From Syngnathus acus (lineage: Eukaryota > Chordata > Actinopteri > Syngnathiformes > Syngnathidae): 64,000 bases of DNA. Positions 24,046-35,914 of this stretch are shown here, piece by piece. The position numbers and the translations under genes were made by a program. The notes under the pieces were generated by a model. It worked only from the letters and a program-made list of their open reading frames with translations. It did no database searches and was not told the origin of the DNA. The stretch covers positions 7,829,842-7,893,841 of the forward strand of contig NC_051090.1 in NCBI RefSeq assembly GCF_901709675.1. Reading direction: 5' to 3'. Positions within the stretch are counted from its first letter, which is position 1, and the number at the start of each line of letters is the position of its first letter.

Positions 24046-25764
24046 CAAGTCATTCAGGAAAGAGGAGAGAATGTCCTGTAAGACATTTCATTCCAACTAT
24101 ATCCGTTCGTTACGTTTATCGTTGTGTGAGGTCAAATGTAGCAGAACTGGGTCAGTGTGCTACAGTCCATGCAACAGGGCAGCTGCACAGTATCTCCTGT
24201 GGTGATTAAGAGCCACCCATTCTGCGTCAGAGCATCTATTATGAAGGGTTAAACGCTTTAAAACAGGATGTGCTGATGTCACTAGTAGAGGATCTTCTGC
24301 GTAGGTCAGACAGATTAAACATTATTGTGAGTGTTGGAGTTGGGCATGAATTGAAATGGAATTATTTCCACTCCTCTGCAAATGGCCAATCGAAGCAAGG
24401 CCTGACTTCACCTTCAATGATTACAAGTTGACCTAATTTTGCCGCATTCATTCAATTCTGCAGCTTCAGACTACAATATCTGGGCCATTGCGAATCAATA
24501 CGCAATAAGTCGGTCAAAGGAAAAAGATCGACACTTTATTGGAAGATTTTTCCGCAGAGAAAAGATATCATCAGAATTAGCTGTGCTTCACAATTTGTGT
24601 CTTGCGATACAATATCAGATTTTTTTAAATCATTTTTATTTTGAGAAACTGTTGCGCAACCCCGTCACTAATATGCCATAGTTTCAATTTTTCCATAAAT
24701 ATTGTGACAAATTGATTACCGATACTATCGTATTGACAAGGATGAATAATTTAATATGTAATTGCATCTCAATTATAGGCATCATTGTTTGAATATAGCC
24801 TAAGGATATTTGTGTATTTGTTTTGGGTCTATCTGCATGATACAAAACAGGCATCCCATCACAGATTGCGAGCATTACTCAACACACCCTGTTTCTATTT
24901 TCAGCTACCACCTCGTGTGCACATGTGCACAGTTGTGTGTGTCGTGTGTGTGTGTCCTCATTCCTTGGCCCAGATGGCTGGGGTCCACACTGTGTCTCTG
25001 CTAGAGTGCTACTAATGAATCATTAGCACTTGAGGTATGCAAGTCAAATAGTCACAGCTATGGTGCACATGCTGTCCTCAGCCTGATTATACAGACAACC
25101 GGAGGTTTCATTTAGGAGGACACTCGTTGATATTAGCCTTTGTGTGCAATTCAGTGCATGAATCATGGATGGAGGAAAGGAGAAAGGGAGTGCAAGCAAA
25201 AGAAAGAATAAATGAGTGCTCCAACAAATGATCAGAATTGTTATCAAGCTTCTAAAGGTGATGAGCTGATCATTTGAATCGGGTGTCCATACATCGCCGT
25301 TGTATACATGTGCATCTGCGTCTCAGCAGAAATGCCACAGCCAATTTTTTTGTACCACTCCAGACCCTGAGTATATCTCACACAGGGTGAGGATGTGTTT
25401 AAATTCGGAAGTGGCGGTAGAGTGATAAATCATCTTCCGCCCACCCCATTTCTCTTCCAACTTGAGTTTAAATTGTCTGGCACCATTGAATAGTTGGGTC
25501 GCAGCACTCTGTGGGAGTCTCAATCTGTTGTCTAACCGTGCCCGCGCACGTGAGGAATTTGGGACACATCCTGCTCACATTTAAAGGTGGACACGAGGTC
25601 CCTGTGGGTCCCCTGAAAAGCTCCAGAGAATGTGCGTGTGTATCTTTAATATGAATGCAATCTGACATGCACGCGGCATAGAACTAATACCTTGAGTCAG
25701 CTTCCACCTGCTACTTAAATGTTAGTATCTTCCAAGGACATTTTATTGAATAATAGTGTGACTA

Positions 25765-26030
25765 GAACATTCAAAGTGCCATAGAAAATGGATGGAAGGC
25801 CTCAGAGGGTCTGTTCTCAGTCCTTCCCTCTGGAATGATCTTTCATTAATTGTTAGACAAGCCCCCTCTCAGTCTAATTTTATAACTTATTTGAAGAACT
25901 ATTTTTGTTCTTTGGCTTTCGACTGACTGTTTTTATTTTAATATTATAATATAATGTGTGGTTTTATTTACTGATTTCACTATCTTTGGGGTTGTCCTAT
26001 TATTATATGTAAAGTGCTTTGTTACAGCTC
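25765..26030. repeat. Possible retroposon 3' fragment
   Basis: GCCATAGAAAATGGATGGA, a decayed body (GGGTCTGTTCTCAGTCCTTC) and GTAAAGTGCTTTGTTACAGC resemble tails of fish non-LTR elements. No target duplication was seen. Low resolution. Confidence 0.35.
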
Positions 26031-26084
26031 CAATGTGATATATTGATAGTTATATTATATTGTGTTATTGTATTTTATCACACT

Positions 26085-26258
26085 TACCGTAATTTTCGGA
26101 CTATAAGTCGCGGTTTTTTTTCATAGTTTGGGTGGGGGGGCGACTTATACTCAGGAGCGACTTATATACATATATATGGGTTTTTTTCACTTTTTTGGGC
26201 ATTTTATGGCTGGTGCGACTTATACTCCGGTGCGACTTATAGTCCGAAAATTACGGTA
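26085..26258. mobile_element. TA-flanked MITE, copy A
   Basis: The terminal inverted repeats TACCGTAATTTTCGGACTAT and its inverse (ATAGTCCGAAAATTACGGTA) are perfect over 20 bases and more. A TA at each outer edge fits a mariner-like target site. The interior has several sub-terminal GCGACTTATA motifs in both orientations. It has no coding capacity. Related copies lie at 35066, 38826 and 40441. Confidence 0.85.
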
Positions 26259-28066
26259 CATACATTTCTAAATTGATGACCTACATTCACTTCCCTGGTT
26301 TTCTCTCTCTCGCTGTGTCTCCTCATGCTGTTGTCATCACTTTGTGGAAAGGTGTATGTGGGCACATGCTTTCTAGGAGCGGATGGACAATGAATGCATT
26401 TCTAAAGGGCACTGCTGCAATTAATCACCTTTGTACATCCACTTCTTATCAGGTTCTGTCTGACTCGTTCCGTGTTCCAGTGGCCAATAACCACAAGTCT
26501 TTTGTAGAACTCATGTCAACAACTATTATTTACGACATACACATAACATCATTGTCTGTATTAGGGTCACTTGAAGTGGACAGCTCTAAATATATGATAG
26601 TTATCTGAAAATTAGAATGGAATATGTGAGTGTGTGAAAATCCAATCTGAAAATGAAGTCATTCTCCCAGCTTGGTCATATCCACTGAATCCCCTCCTCG
26701 CTCTTCTGTCATTCATTGTGTGACGTTCGCACATTCAAGACTGACAACGAGGCACTCTAAAGGTTTTTTTTTTGCGTGTAGATATACCTACATGTTTAAT
26801 GTATTTAGGAACAAATCTCTGAATTCACTTTACAGAGTCTTTCAAAAATATATGATAGAAAATACATTTGAACTTTGTGGTTATGATGATGAACAAGCAG
26901 CACATGTCATGCGGAGAGGAGAAATCAGAAAAGAAAGAAATACCCTCAATAACACAGGCTTTAGATACATAAGGGTCATCTGAAAAAGTCAGTCAAATCC
27001 CAACAAAATCAAGCCTCCATTTGTAAGTTTTCCGTATTTCCTCTCTTGAAGGTCAAAAAATAAGTGGTGTAAAAATGGGTCAGTATGTTTTCAAGCAATT
27101 TTCTTTGCCTAGTTTGCCAGCACGTGAGCTGCAAGATTGCACCGAAAAGCCGATTCTTAGAAGTGAGTGCTTTTAAGATGGAATGATGACGTTACATGTT
27201 CAACAAAGGATGTTTGGTCTTAAGATAAAAAGAAAAAATGTTTTGTGGTGTGTGGTGATTTTATTTTTTTTCATGTGATTGACTGCAAGCACAAAGAGAC
27301 ACTGGAGACATTTTTAACTTAAAAATGTTACATGTCATCTTCATTTTTTACTGAAACCCTCCACTTTGCATGAAACGTGCTGCACCTATATTGAAAAGGA
27401 ATTTAGAGGCAATAGAGGGTGAGGTCGGGGGAGTAATCACTGTACAATCCTCATTGAGTGATGGCTCTGCTAATGCAATCATCAGTATTATTCTTGTGAT
27501 CAAAATCAGGACTCTAATATAGTACTGTACAATAATGAAACTGTGAATTGCCATTAGAGCATCTAACAAATTTATGTGTCCTTGCTTTAATAAATTCATT
27601 ATACTAGATTTTATTGCTTGTGCCTATTGAGTAAACTTTCGAGCCAATGTTTGCTCACCGGGCTTTGGTCGAAAACCATTGAGGAGAGCCAGATTGAATT
27701 TAAGATTGTTGGGATCAATAGTCTTGAGTCTAAGCATAAATGGCTTATGAGTCGATGTCGTATTTTTATGAGTTCAGCCTGACCTCATTGTGAAGGGACA
27801 GCAACACCCTGACCTGTTATTTGATTAAACCGCTGCTTTTTGGTAATATGACAGTGAGGGAACAATGGAAAACTATTTTGGCCTCCTGCTTGGTCTTGTC
27901 TGGCTTTCTCTCCCACTGAAATTTGTCTCGCTAAATTTCCTCTTTGTCACCAATGAAAGCCACAGCAACAATTTCATGGAACCGGCTCTTATTTGTAAGA
28001 ATTTGTACATTTATTTTACCCTGTCAAGACCTCTTTTGTAGTTTCACGGCACACTAAATGGAGGTT

Positions 28067-28068
<2 letters not shown>

Positions 28069-28135
<67 letters not shown>
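28069..28135. repeat. (CA)n microsatellite
   Basis: An uninterrupted CA run of about 67 bp. It is long enough to be polymorphic. Confidence 0.95.
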
Positions 28136-28137
<2 letters not shown>

Positions 28138-29412
28138 GACATTAGCTACACTCTGCAAAGTCCTAAATAAAGCCTCATTAGGCTGTTGCATAACGTTTTC
28201 TAATTCTTTCCAAATGTTATAATTAGACCGTTTTATTCCTGTGCTGTGTGTTTATTTGATGCTGTTGAAAGTTCAAACGTGTACTTTTAAATTATTTTAT
28301 TGACTCCAGGTTTTCCCAATTTATTAACTCCAGGTTTTCCCAAACGTTAAGCCTAGAATTAGAAACGTAGTCCCTTAAAAGTACCCAAATCTAATAAACA
28401 GAGAAATAATTTGTCAAAGTCAAATTTAAACCCTTTTTGTTTTATCTTGTATGCAATATAATGGTGCTCATTTCTTATTATTAGTAGCCATTCAAGTCGT
28501 CTAATTACAAAGAGATTTAAATGTAATGAAAATAAAACAAAACAAAATAATAGCAGGTTAGGAACATTTTGTTTTCTCAGTTTTATTGTTCTATTTCGAC
28601 AGTGCTGTGCTCCCAGGAGGAGATATGTGCAACTAATGTATTTTTCACTCTCTTGCCTGGTTTAGAAAAATAAGATTAGGAGGATAAATTTAGCCCCAAT
28701 GCTTAAAAATAACCTGGCGCACATAAAACAATGAGAGTACAGAAAAACAAACCCAAGGCGATTTAGTGCTAGGAAGAGCGTTTGACGAAGAAGAATGACT
28801 TGAGGTGGGGGTTTTTTACTACCCTTATGAACTGTGGCTGCGAGCGGAATTGTTTCCCAAGGTCTTGGACTGCAGCCAAGTTGAGATAAAGAACAACACC
28901 CACAGGAATATACTAGATATCTTTTCCAATAGACTCTATGAAATAGTGCAGAGCCGCAAATGGTATTACATTTGTGACTGACACAAATGTGAACATTCTT
29001 GTAGACTTCTTTTTTTTTTTTTAAATCCTGTATAAACAATTTTAAGTCATAAAGAAGTAGCACTGTAAGCATGTAAACAATTGTTCAGTCCACAAGGAGC
29101 CTACCAAAGCACGAACTGACAGTTAAGTAAAATGACTAAATGTGAAGTCACTGGTGTAGTGATCTTACTATGCAGGATCTTGGTACAGGTCAGGTCCGGG
29201 TCAGCTCATGCTGTATAAATGGACTTGACTTGACCAGCTAATGATGCAAATAGCTTTGCGGATGGGATTGCCCAGCCTGTTATTCACTGAAAGAAAAAAG
29301 TTGGCATCCACAGAGTCAGTACTGATAGACCATAATGAAACCTGTTTACGACATTTTTTTTCTTTGCAGGAATACCATTTATTCCGATGAGATTCATCAT
29401 GCCTACGTGACA

Positions 29413-29465
29413 ATTATAAACAGATGATTTTGTTCAGACAATGAACAAAGGTATCTGTTTATAAT
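29413..29465. other. 53-nt near-perfect hairpin
   Basis: The outer stem is a perfect 13 bp: ATTATAAACAGAT (29413-29425) pairs with ATCTGTTTATAAT (29453-29465). After 3-nt internal loops, an inner 7-bp stem TTTGTTC/GAACAAA encloses a 7-nt loop. A 13-bp direct repeat AGGAATACCATTT lies at 29368-29380 and again directly abutting the hairpin at 29466-29478. It is shorter than a typical pre-miRNA, and a foldback element end is an alternative. Confidence 0.6.
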
Positions 29466-31119
29466 AGGAATACCATTTGTATCCATTTTTCATCAATCCT
29501 AGGAGGCTACAAAAAAGGCCCACAAAAGGAACGGTGTAATGAGAGAAATGCGATAGGCAGAAAGGCATTCATGTTTGAAGTGATGAAGAATGCACTGAGG
29601 TCAGATATGTTCTCCATAAAAAGCATAAACATTCACTGGCTGTTTTAAAAAGAATTTCGAAAAGTTTAGTAAATTTATTTAAGTCTGAATTTCCAGACTT
29701 AAAAGGATATAACTGAATAAAAAATACAAGTACTTATATTTGGTAGCTGTTGGTGTCTGTCGGTCTAAGCCGCAAACTTGTTTTCGCAACAAAAACAAAG
29801 CTACACGTAAGTACATGCGCCTTTGAGCAGACAAAATTACATAAGCAGTGTTTCTAATCGGCTCATTCACATTGAAAGAAACATTTGAATTCAGACAAAA
29901 GCATAGGATTCGGCTTGCATAAGCCCAAATTGGTTGTGATACTACAATTAAAGAGTAAAAACACTGCAATACGTATATTATGTTAATAGAAAGGCTAATG
30001 TAGCAAAGGTCATCCAAAAAAGTCAACTCATTTTCTTCACTAACACCAGATTCAGCACAGTACAAAAAGGTGAAGGGTAGATTTAGTGCATACTTGTTGG
30101 AGAACAAGATGAGGCAGAGTTGTACACCTTGTTCTAAAAGTGACATCATCAGATGGGTCTGTTTACTCTGATCTGTGCTAATGAATGGATGTCCGCACCA
30201 CATCAGAAGATGTTTTGTACAAGGGAGAGCTGTGAAATTCCTCCTGAGCATGCCATGTTGCACGGCTCACTGCGAGGAGCCAATAAAACAGCTCTGAGAT
30301 TGTCACCTTATTGGTGGTCTCAGACCTGAATACAAAACAGTGGATTTTGCATGTCAACAGTCTTTTTCTCACATGCTTTCCAAATAGCTCCCAATGAGAA
30401 AAGAATGAAAAGTCCCAAGAAAGCCATTCTGAAATGGGGTTGTATTATAGCAGCATAATCAAAGTGAAAATGATATACTACATGTTGTAAAATAAGCAAC
30501 CAATTTCAAAGCACCTGGAGCTGTTTATTTGAAATCAGAGAGAGACTCACTGTGATAGAAGTTAGAGAAAAGAAATACAATAACTGGTTCATGAAGCAAA
30601 TTTGAAGCTTCGTTTTACCAGCACTCATAGAAATGTGCCTGTATGAAAGCCATACAGATTATTGCCCGCCCACCCTCTACAAAGTTTTGTAGAAATAGTT
30701 TCTCGGTTTGTGCAAAGTCCTGCAATTAAAGGTAGCGTCCAAGTTAACTTGATGTTAAGTCGTTATTGGCCCCCAAACCCCGAGGTATGTCATTAACGAC
30801 GATACATATTTTAGGAAAAAACACTGCTATCTTCTTCATGCAGTCCTTGCTGAGTTACATCATCTAAAATCATGCAAATTAAAAATGACCATCTTAGAAT
30901 CACCTTCAGCTTGAGTTCTTTCCGTCTTAAGTACTTACTGTCGTTATCACAGTCAGGTGGTCTGGTACTCCCTGATGGGACTTGGGTGTCTATTTCCTGC
31001 TCCAGAGTCAGAGTTTAAGAGTGATAAAGTGATGCTGGATGAAACGTTTGTAAGCTTAGAAAGCTAAAAAAGAAGTGAGAAATAGAAAAGTTAATCGATC
31101 TCTTTTGCACAGATTTCTT

Positions 31120-31327
31120 CATACTTTATATTTCTTTTTTGATCATACATTTTTTTATTTCATTTTGTATAGAACAAATCTACTATCCTAAACCACAACA
31201 AAGGGTTTGAAGCAAAACAAAAAACAACATACTTTATATTTCTTTTTTGATCATACATTTTTTTATTTCATTTTGTATAGAACAAATCTACTATCCTAAA
31301 CCACAACAAAGGGTTTGAAGCAAACAA
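31120..31327 (+). repeat. Perfect 108-bp tandem duplication
   Basis: Copies start at 31120 and 31228 (CATACTTTATATTTC...) and are identical up to GGGTTTGAAGCAAA. The lack of differences implies a very recent event or an assembly duplication. Confidence 0.95.
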
Positions 31328-31605
31328 CAAAATGGCTACATCGGCAACCGTCATTTTTTTTTTCTTGCCTAGAAATGACCATTAAAGAAAAATACAAAAT
31401 TATGGAACACGAAACCAACATTAAGTGCAAGAACTCATTTTGCACTTTTTTTTTCCCCAAAAATCAACACATTCAAAATGTTGATACATTTGAGGTGCTA
31501 CATTTGTCCTGCATATCATTTCAAATCTGCAAAAAATTATTAGCGGCCAGTCACGTTGTCGTATAAGGTAAAATAAGACCCAGCGTGAGCGCAACTAAAA
31601 CATGT

Positions 31606-31619
31606 GTGCCATCTGGTGG
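31606..31619 (-). promoter_or_regulatory. CTCF-core-like motif in the gene desert
   Basis: On the minus strand CCACCAGATGGCAC fits all positions of CCASYAGRKGGCRS. It points toward the plus-strand motif at 13759, so the two are convergent around XXYLT1. Motif match only. Confidence 0.4.
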
Positions 31620-33551
31620 TGATTGGTGTTATTACAACTTAAACTACAGTCAACCCCTGCATATTCACAGTTCAGCACCTGTGAATTTGTGCGCTGTGGC
31701 TTTGTGATTTAGAAATACATAAAATATGATGTTAAAAAGTGAACAGTAGAAAATGTGACAGTCAATACTTTGTTTTCAAGTTTTCTATTTCATTGATTTG
31801 ACATTCATCTGTGCCTCAACAAACAAAACTTTGGCCGCAATTCAAACTCATGTGAAGGTTGAAAAGTTTTTCACTTTTACAAAGTGGTTTTCTTCATTCA
31901 CAATGTGTGACACTTGGAGGTGGGGGGGGAGCAGTGTGACTCAGCTCACATGTGATTCTTAGTCACTGAATGGGCTAGGGGTTATTTAGGCCACAAACGA
32001 GGATGCAAAATTGCAGAAGTGGAGTGCTTAGAAGTTATTAGCAATGATTTAGTGCACATTTGGGTTGAGGTGTTGAATGCATACTCACTTTTGTCATCAG
32101 CCACTTGTGCAAAACCAAAATAAGTCATTTTCTGCTTTGAGTTTTGACGTACAATATTGCGGGGCCCCACTAGATTTGCATATATGGGTGAATTATTCCA
32201 TTCAGTTCTTATATCATGAATTAATCAGAACACCATGTTGGGCCACGTGGAACATAATATTTAAAAAAAAAAAACACACATTTTTGACTTGATTTCCCCT
32301 TTATCTGGGATGCAAGTTTTTTTAAAAAAAAGTTGTCTATTAAAAGTTGTCATGTACTCCTCAGGGACTCGCCTGCAGCTGTACAGAGAGAGATAAATGT
32401 GTGTGCCTGGGGAGGAAAGTCTTTTCACATGAGACATAGCTAGCTGGCTTTGTAGCATTTATCTGGTTGTTGTTTTTCATTTTACTGAGCTGCCAGGACA
32501 AAATATGTATTTTTTCTGTTACGTGGATTTTTTTTATTTTTATTACCACTATGAATACTCAAAAAGTTAAACTAATATTATGATCCAGATTCCATCAAAA
32601 GATGTAAAAGACGTTGACTGAAGCATGGTTATATGAGATGTCTTTTCAGAGCTAAAAGTATCTCATTAGGTTTCATCAAGGATCCCAAATAAGGCCGGAA
32701 AAAACGACAGCGTAGGGATCCATCTGCCTATTTGTAGCTGAGATGGAAAACAGTGAAAGCAGCATCTAATGAAAGGCCTTTCGTGTTTGTAGTGACCTAC
32801 ATCTTACATGACATTCATCTCTAGATGATGAAAAAATGATGGCTGAAATGAGCAGTCATGAGGCACATGTACCGGCAAGGCTGGGGCGTCTGACCAGGAC
32901 ACGTGATGGTGACTCTACTGTCACTCAGTGTCCTCACAGTATTGTCCATCCATTTTCTATGACGCTTGTCCTCAATAGGTTCATGTGTGAACTGGATTTT
33001 ATGACGTGTGAACCGGATTTTATAACGTGGCACTTATGAAATTTGAACACTACTGAACTAAGAAACTTTGTGTGATTTTATTTAGCTCTATATAGGCAGT
33101 TTCGCAAAGACCTTCATTTGCATATTTCACTATTGAGGTTGTATTTCGCAGTGCCCTGTGGGATACCTTATTTGGCAACGTGAAAGTGTCAAAACATGAG
33201 ACCCAGTAACTGCAAAATAAACATCAGTGAGTCATGTTTTATATGCGTACATTCCAATGTGCGCAATGAGCCGCTCCGCAGATGTTTCCTCTCTCTGTTG
33301 TTGTTGTTCTCAAGTGTGCACCCAAGGGTCTCCCCCTCGCCGTTATATTAGCTGTAAAGAATACTTTAAAAGGAGCGTTACCTGGACTGAACGCTTCCTG
33401 TTTAAACCGGTGCATTAATTATACTTCCAACAAGGATGGATGTTTTTTGGCATTTAGAGGAAGTGACAATCACTGCATTGTTAAGCTAAAGCAGCTATGC
33501 ATACAAGTGCTTTGAGAATGAGTTCATATTCACATCATGTACAATGTACAT

Positions 33552-33851
33552 TTTTTTGGCGGGCCGCATTGTAGTCATAGCTTCTTTCGGAGGGCCATTA
33601 TGACTGTCAACCCAAATAAATGTATGAGCACCTCATATTATATACAGTAAAAGCTACAAAACAAACTGACAAATAACTCGTTTTCAAATCAGACGAGTAA
33701 AAACTGGTCAAATATTGAAAAAAAAAGATATTAAAAGTGAAGACAATTTGCAATTCTTGTAATGACACGAATTTGATGCGCAATTTGTCTTCGCGGGCCA
33801 CATAAAATGATGTGGCGGACCGTATCTGGCCCCTTGAGTTTGACACCTGTG
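33552..33851 (-). mobile_element. Non-autonomous hAT element, copy 3, left terminus missing
   Basis: This is the same family and orientation as copy 2. The right end GAGTTTGACACCTGTG is intact. The left end begins directly in the T run and GGCGGGCCGC, without the roughly 16-bp terminal repeat. The flanks are nevertheless a perfect 8-bp duplication, ATGTACAT (33544-33551 and 33852-33859), itself a palindrome. Confidence 0.8.
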
Positions 33852-35065
33852 ATGTACATGCTTGAATGGGGTTGTATTTTTTAAATCAAGAAAGATGGGA
33901 GTAAACCACTTTGTAGCCAATGTAATGGGAAAATATTTATTTCATCCAGTCATATTTTTGGTGCTGGCCAATTCTTCTCCTATGAAATATTTTGACAATA
34001 TTTGGAAATTGAGGACACTAATTGAGGCTTTGGAGGTGGAATTCCTGATGTACAACTTCACGTGCTTAGCAATTCAGGGTCTCCGTTGCAGGGAATATTT
34101 TAACAGCATGTAGCCAAATAGAAAATGTTAACTTAAAATCTAAACGAAATATTTTGTGTCAACACGTCTCGCCTTACCGTGCTGCATGTTGTTACACGTG
34201 CATCCATCATTACATTTACACATGCAGTCTACAGAAAGAGGCCTTGAGTCTTTACAATCACGCTTAAACGATACTGTGCAAGCATTTGTGTGCATGCGTC
34301 TATGAGCGCATGAGTTAGTTAGCGTGTGGAAAGGACATGTCGCCCTTTTCCGAGTTTAGCTATCTCATTCTGATCTATCACGTGCAGGCAGCACACTGTG
34401 CACCCAAAGGTCTCGTCACCATTTTAATAAAGATGCATGTGTACCTGTCTCTGTGGGTATTTATAGTATTTGTGAATTATTTTCTCCCGCTTCACATCTA
34501 TGAATGTCTATAAATAAGCATGGTGTTTGAGTAATTGCTTTGAAAACGGGGACACTAATAATAGAGACTAAGGGGATACCTTCCACAGTGTTAATACTTT
34601 TGATACGACTCTATGTTCTCTTGCAAATATGTACACTATGTACTTGTCTCAACATCCTGTTCGTGTGCTGGGCAGTGTTTTTTTTTTTTTAATTTGTCAA
34701 CCCAGTAGGAGGCGGACAAATCCATCACAGCTCGTCACAGGAATTCTCCGCAGTGTGACACGTGTGACAACATTCAATGACTGTGTCACATTCAGGGACA
34801 CGTTTTGCTCACACACTTCCAAGCCAGTCTAACTTTCTTTGTCAGCAAAAAAAAAAATATTGCTGATGTCTGGTCACTGTATAAGACAGAGGGAATATAA
34901 TTGCTTTGCTCGGTATCAGTGTTCACTTTAATTGCATATTCGATCATGTGTGTTCAAATTTGTGGGTCCCGTTTAATTTTGGATTTGACAAAAGGCTTTT
35001 TAAATGTCCCAATAATTGAGTAGTGCATATTCTTATTGGTTGGTTGCAGTCCTACTTTCTAGCTA

Positions 35066-35303
35066 CCGTATTTTCTGGACTATAAGACGCTACTTTTTGC
35101 ACAGTGCAGCTTATCTATGGATTTTTCATGATTTTGACAATATTGTATAATTTGTGCATGTTCTCTTACATATGGAAATTAAACATTAAGACACCTGCGG
35201 CTTATAGTGCAATGCGGCTTATATATGAACAAAACAGGATTACCCCCGAATTTTAACTGGTGCGGTTTATATTCGTGTGCGCTTTATAGTCCAGAAATTA
35301 CGG
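35066..35303. mobile_element. TA-flanked MITE, copy B
   Basis: The ends CCGTATTTTCTGGACTATAA and TTATAGTCCAGAAATTACGG are flanked by TA (35064-35065 and 35304-35305). It lies at the left edge of inverted-duplication arm 1, so most of it is also present, truncated, in arm 2 (copy C). Confidence 0.85.
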
Positions 35304-35872
35304 TAGTTAAATTCATGTGTTTTGCTTGAATACCGTTTCTATTTTTTGAACTAACTAAATATTAACCAACAAAATACTGGTGAGCTGTAGGAGACTATAC
35401 CAACTATGAAGCTGTGACACATAAGAAAATCACTTCCTAACTACATCAGCGGAACATTTGCCTAATGTGAATGTTGGCAAAGTGTGATTATTGATACCAG
35501 AAAAATCAACTGTCATGCTTTTTCCTTGTTGGCTGCCAATGAGCATTTTGCACAACAACACACACCGGTGGTCACACAGTGACAACAGACGGCAAGTCCA
35601 GTTCAAAATTCTTATCTCTTTACACAGCACAAATCACTTACCCACATATTCCCACACACTAACAGTCATGTTGGATTGTGAAATTTCATCCAGCAACTAC
35701 GCAAAACTGTTCTCATGGTTATCGTGCATTGATGACATATAATTGACTTCTGGGTACCACATTTCCCCCGTCCCTCATAGGGAACATATAATTCCTGTTT
35801 ACCAATATTTTCTGAGTTTTGTGGGTTTGTAGAGGAAAAGAATGTTTTGCGGAGCCCCCGTAGATATTCCAC
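35092..35872 (+). repeat. Inverted duplication, arm 1
   Basis: These 781 bp are the reverse complement of 38266-39037 with few substitutions and small indels (for example, about nine bases GGACTTGCC present here and absent there, minus-strand reading). An 80-odd-codon frame is carried by both arms only because they are copies. The right neighbour continues into a transposon terminus (35901-35914), suggesting that arm 1 includes transposon sequence. Confidence 0.92.
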
Positions 35873-35900
35873 ATGGCCCGCCTCCCGAGGGAAAAAATCT

Positions 35901-35914
35901 TAGCTCCGCCAGTG
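35901..35914 (-). repeat. Transposon terminal sequence CACTGGCGGAGCTA
   Basis: This is the same terminus as at 18464-18477, read on the minus strand and continuing through a GGGCCATG-containing segment into arm 1. Arm 2 lacks this first stretch of about 40 bases. Confidence 0.5.

Larger units (their letters stand above)
21931..26084. other. Gene desert, segment 1
   Basis: No coding exon is recognisable. Contents are a decayed palindromic element (22313-22446), a 76-bp tandem duplication (23901-24045) and otherwise single-copy AT-rich DNA. Confidence 0.7.
26259..35063. other. Gene desert, segment 2
   Basis: No exon is recognisable. The segment carries a CA microsatellite (28069-28135), a small duplication of a CTCCAGGTTTTCCCAA block near 28305-28340, a 53-nt hairpin (29413-29465), a perfect 108-bp tandem duplication (31120-31327), a CTCF-core match (31606-31619), a retroposon tail near 32945-32985 and hAT copy 3 (33552-33851). 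A 194-codon frame at 29679-30263 (minus) has no recognisable domain. Confidence 0.7.

Noticed and set aside
29679-30263. 194-codon open frame on the minus strand in the desert
   Set aside because: No domain, no start context or splice support, and composition like the surrounding AT-rich DNA. It is long for chance but unsupported; a protein search would decide.
35491-35742. Conserved 83-codon frame also found at 38396-38638
   Set aside because: The apparent conservation comes from the inverted duplication; there is no constraint signal beyond copy identity and no known homologue.
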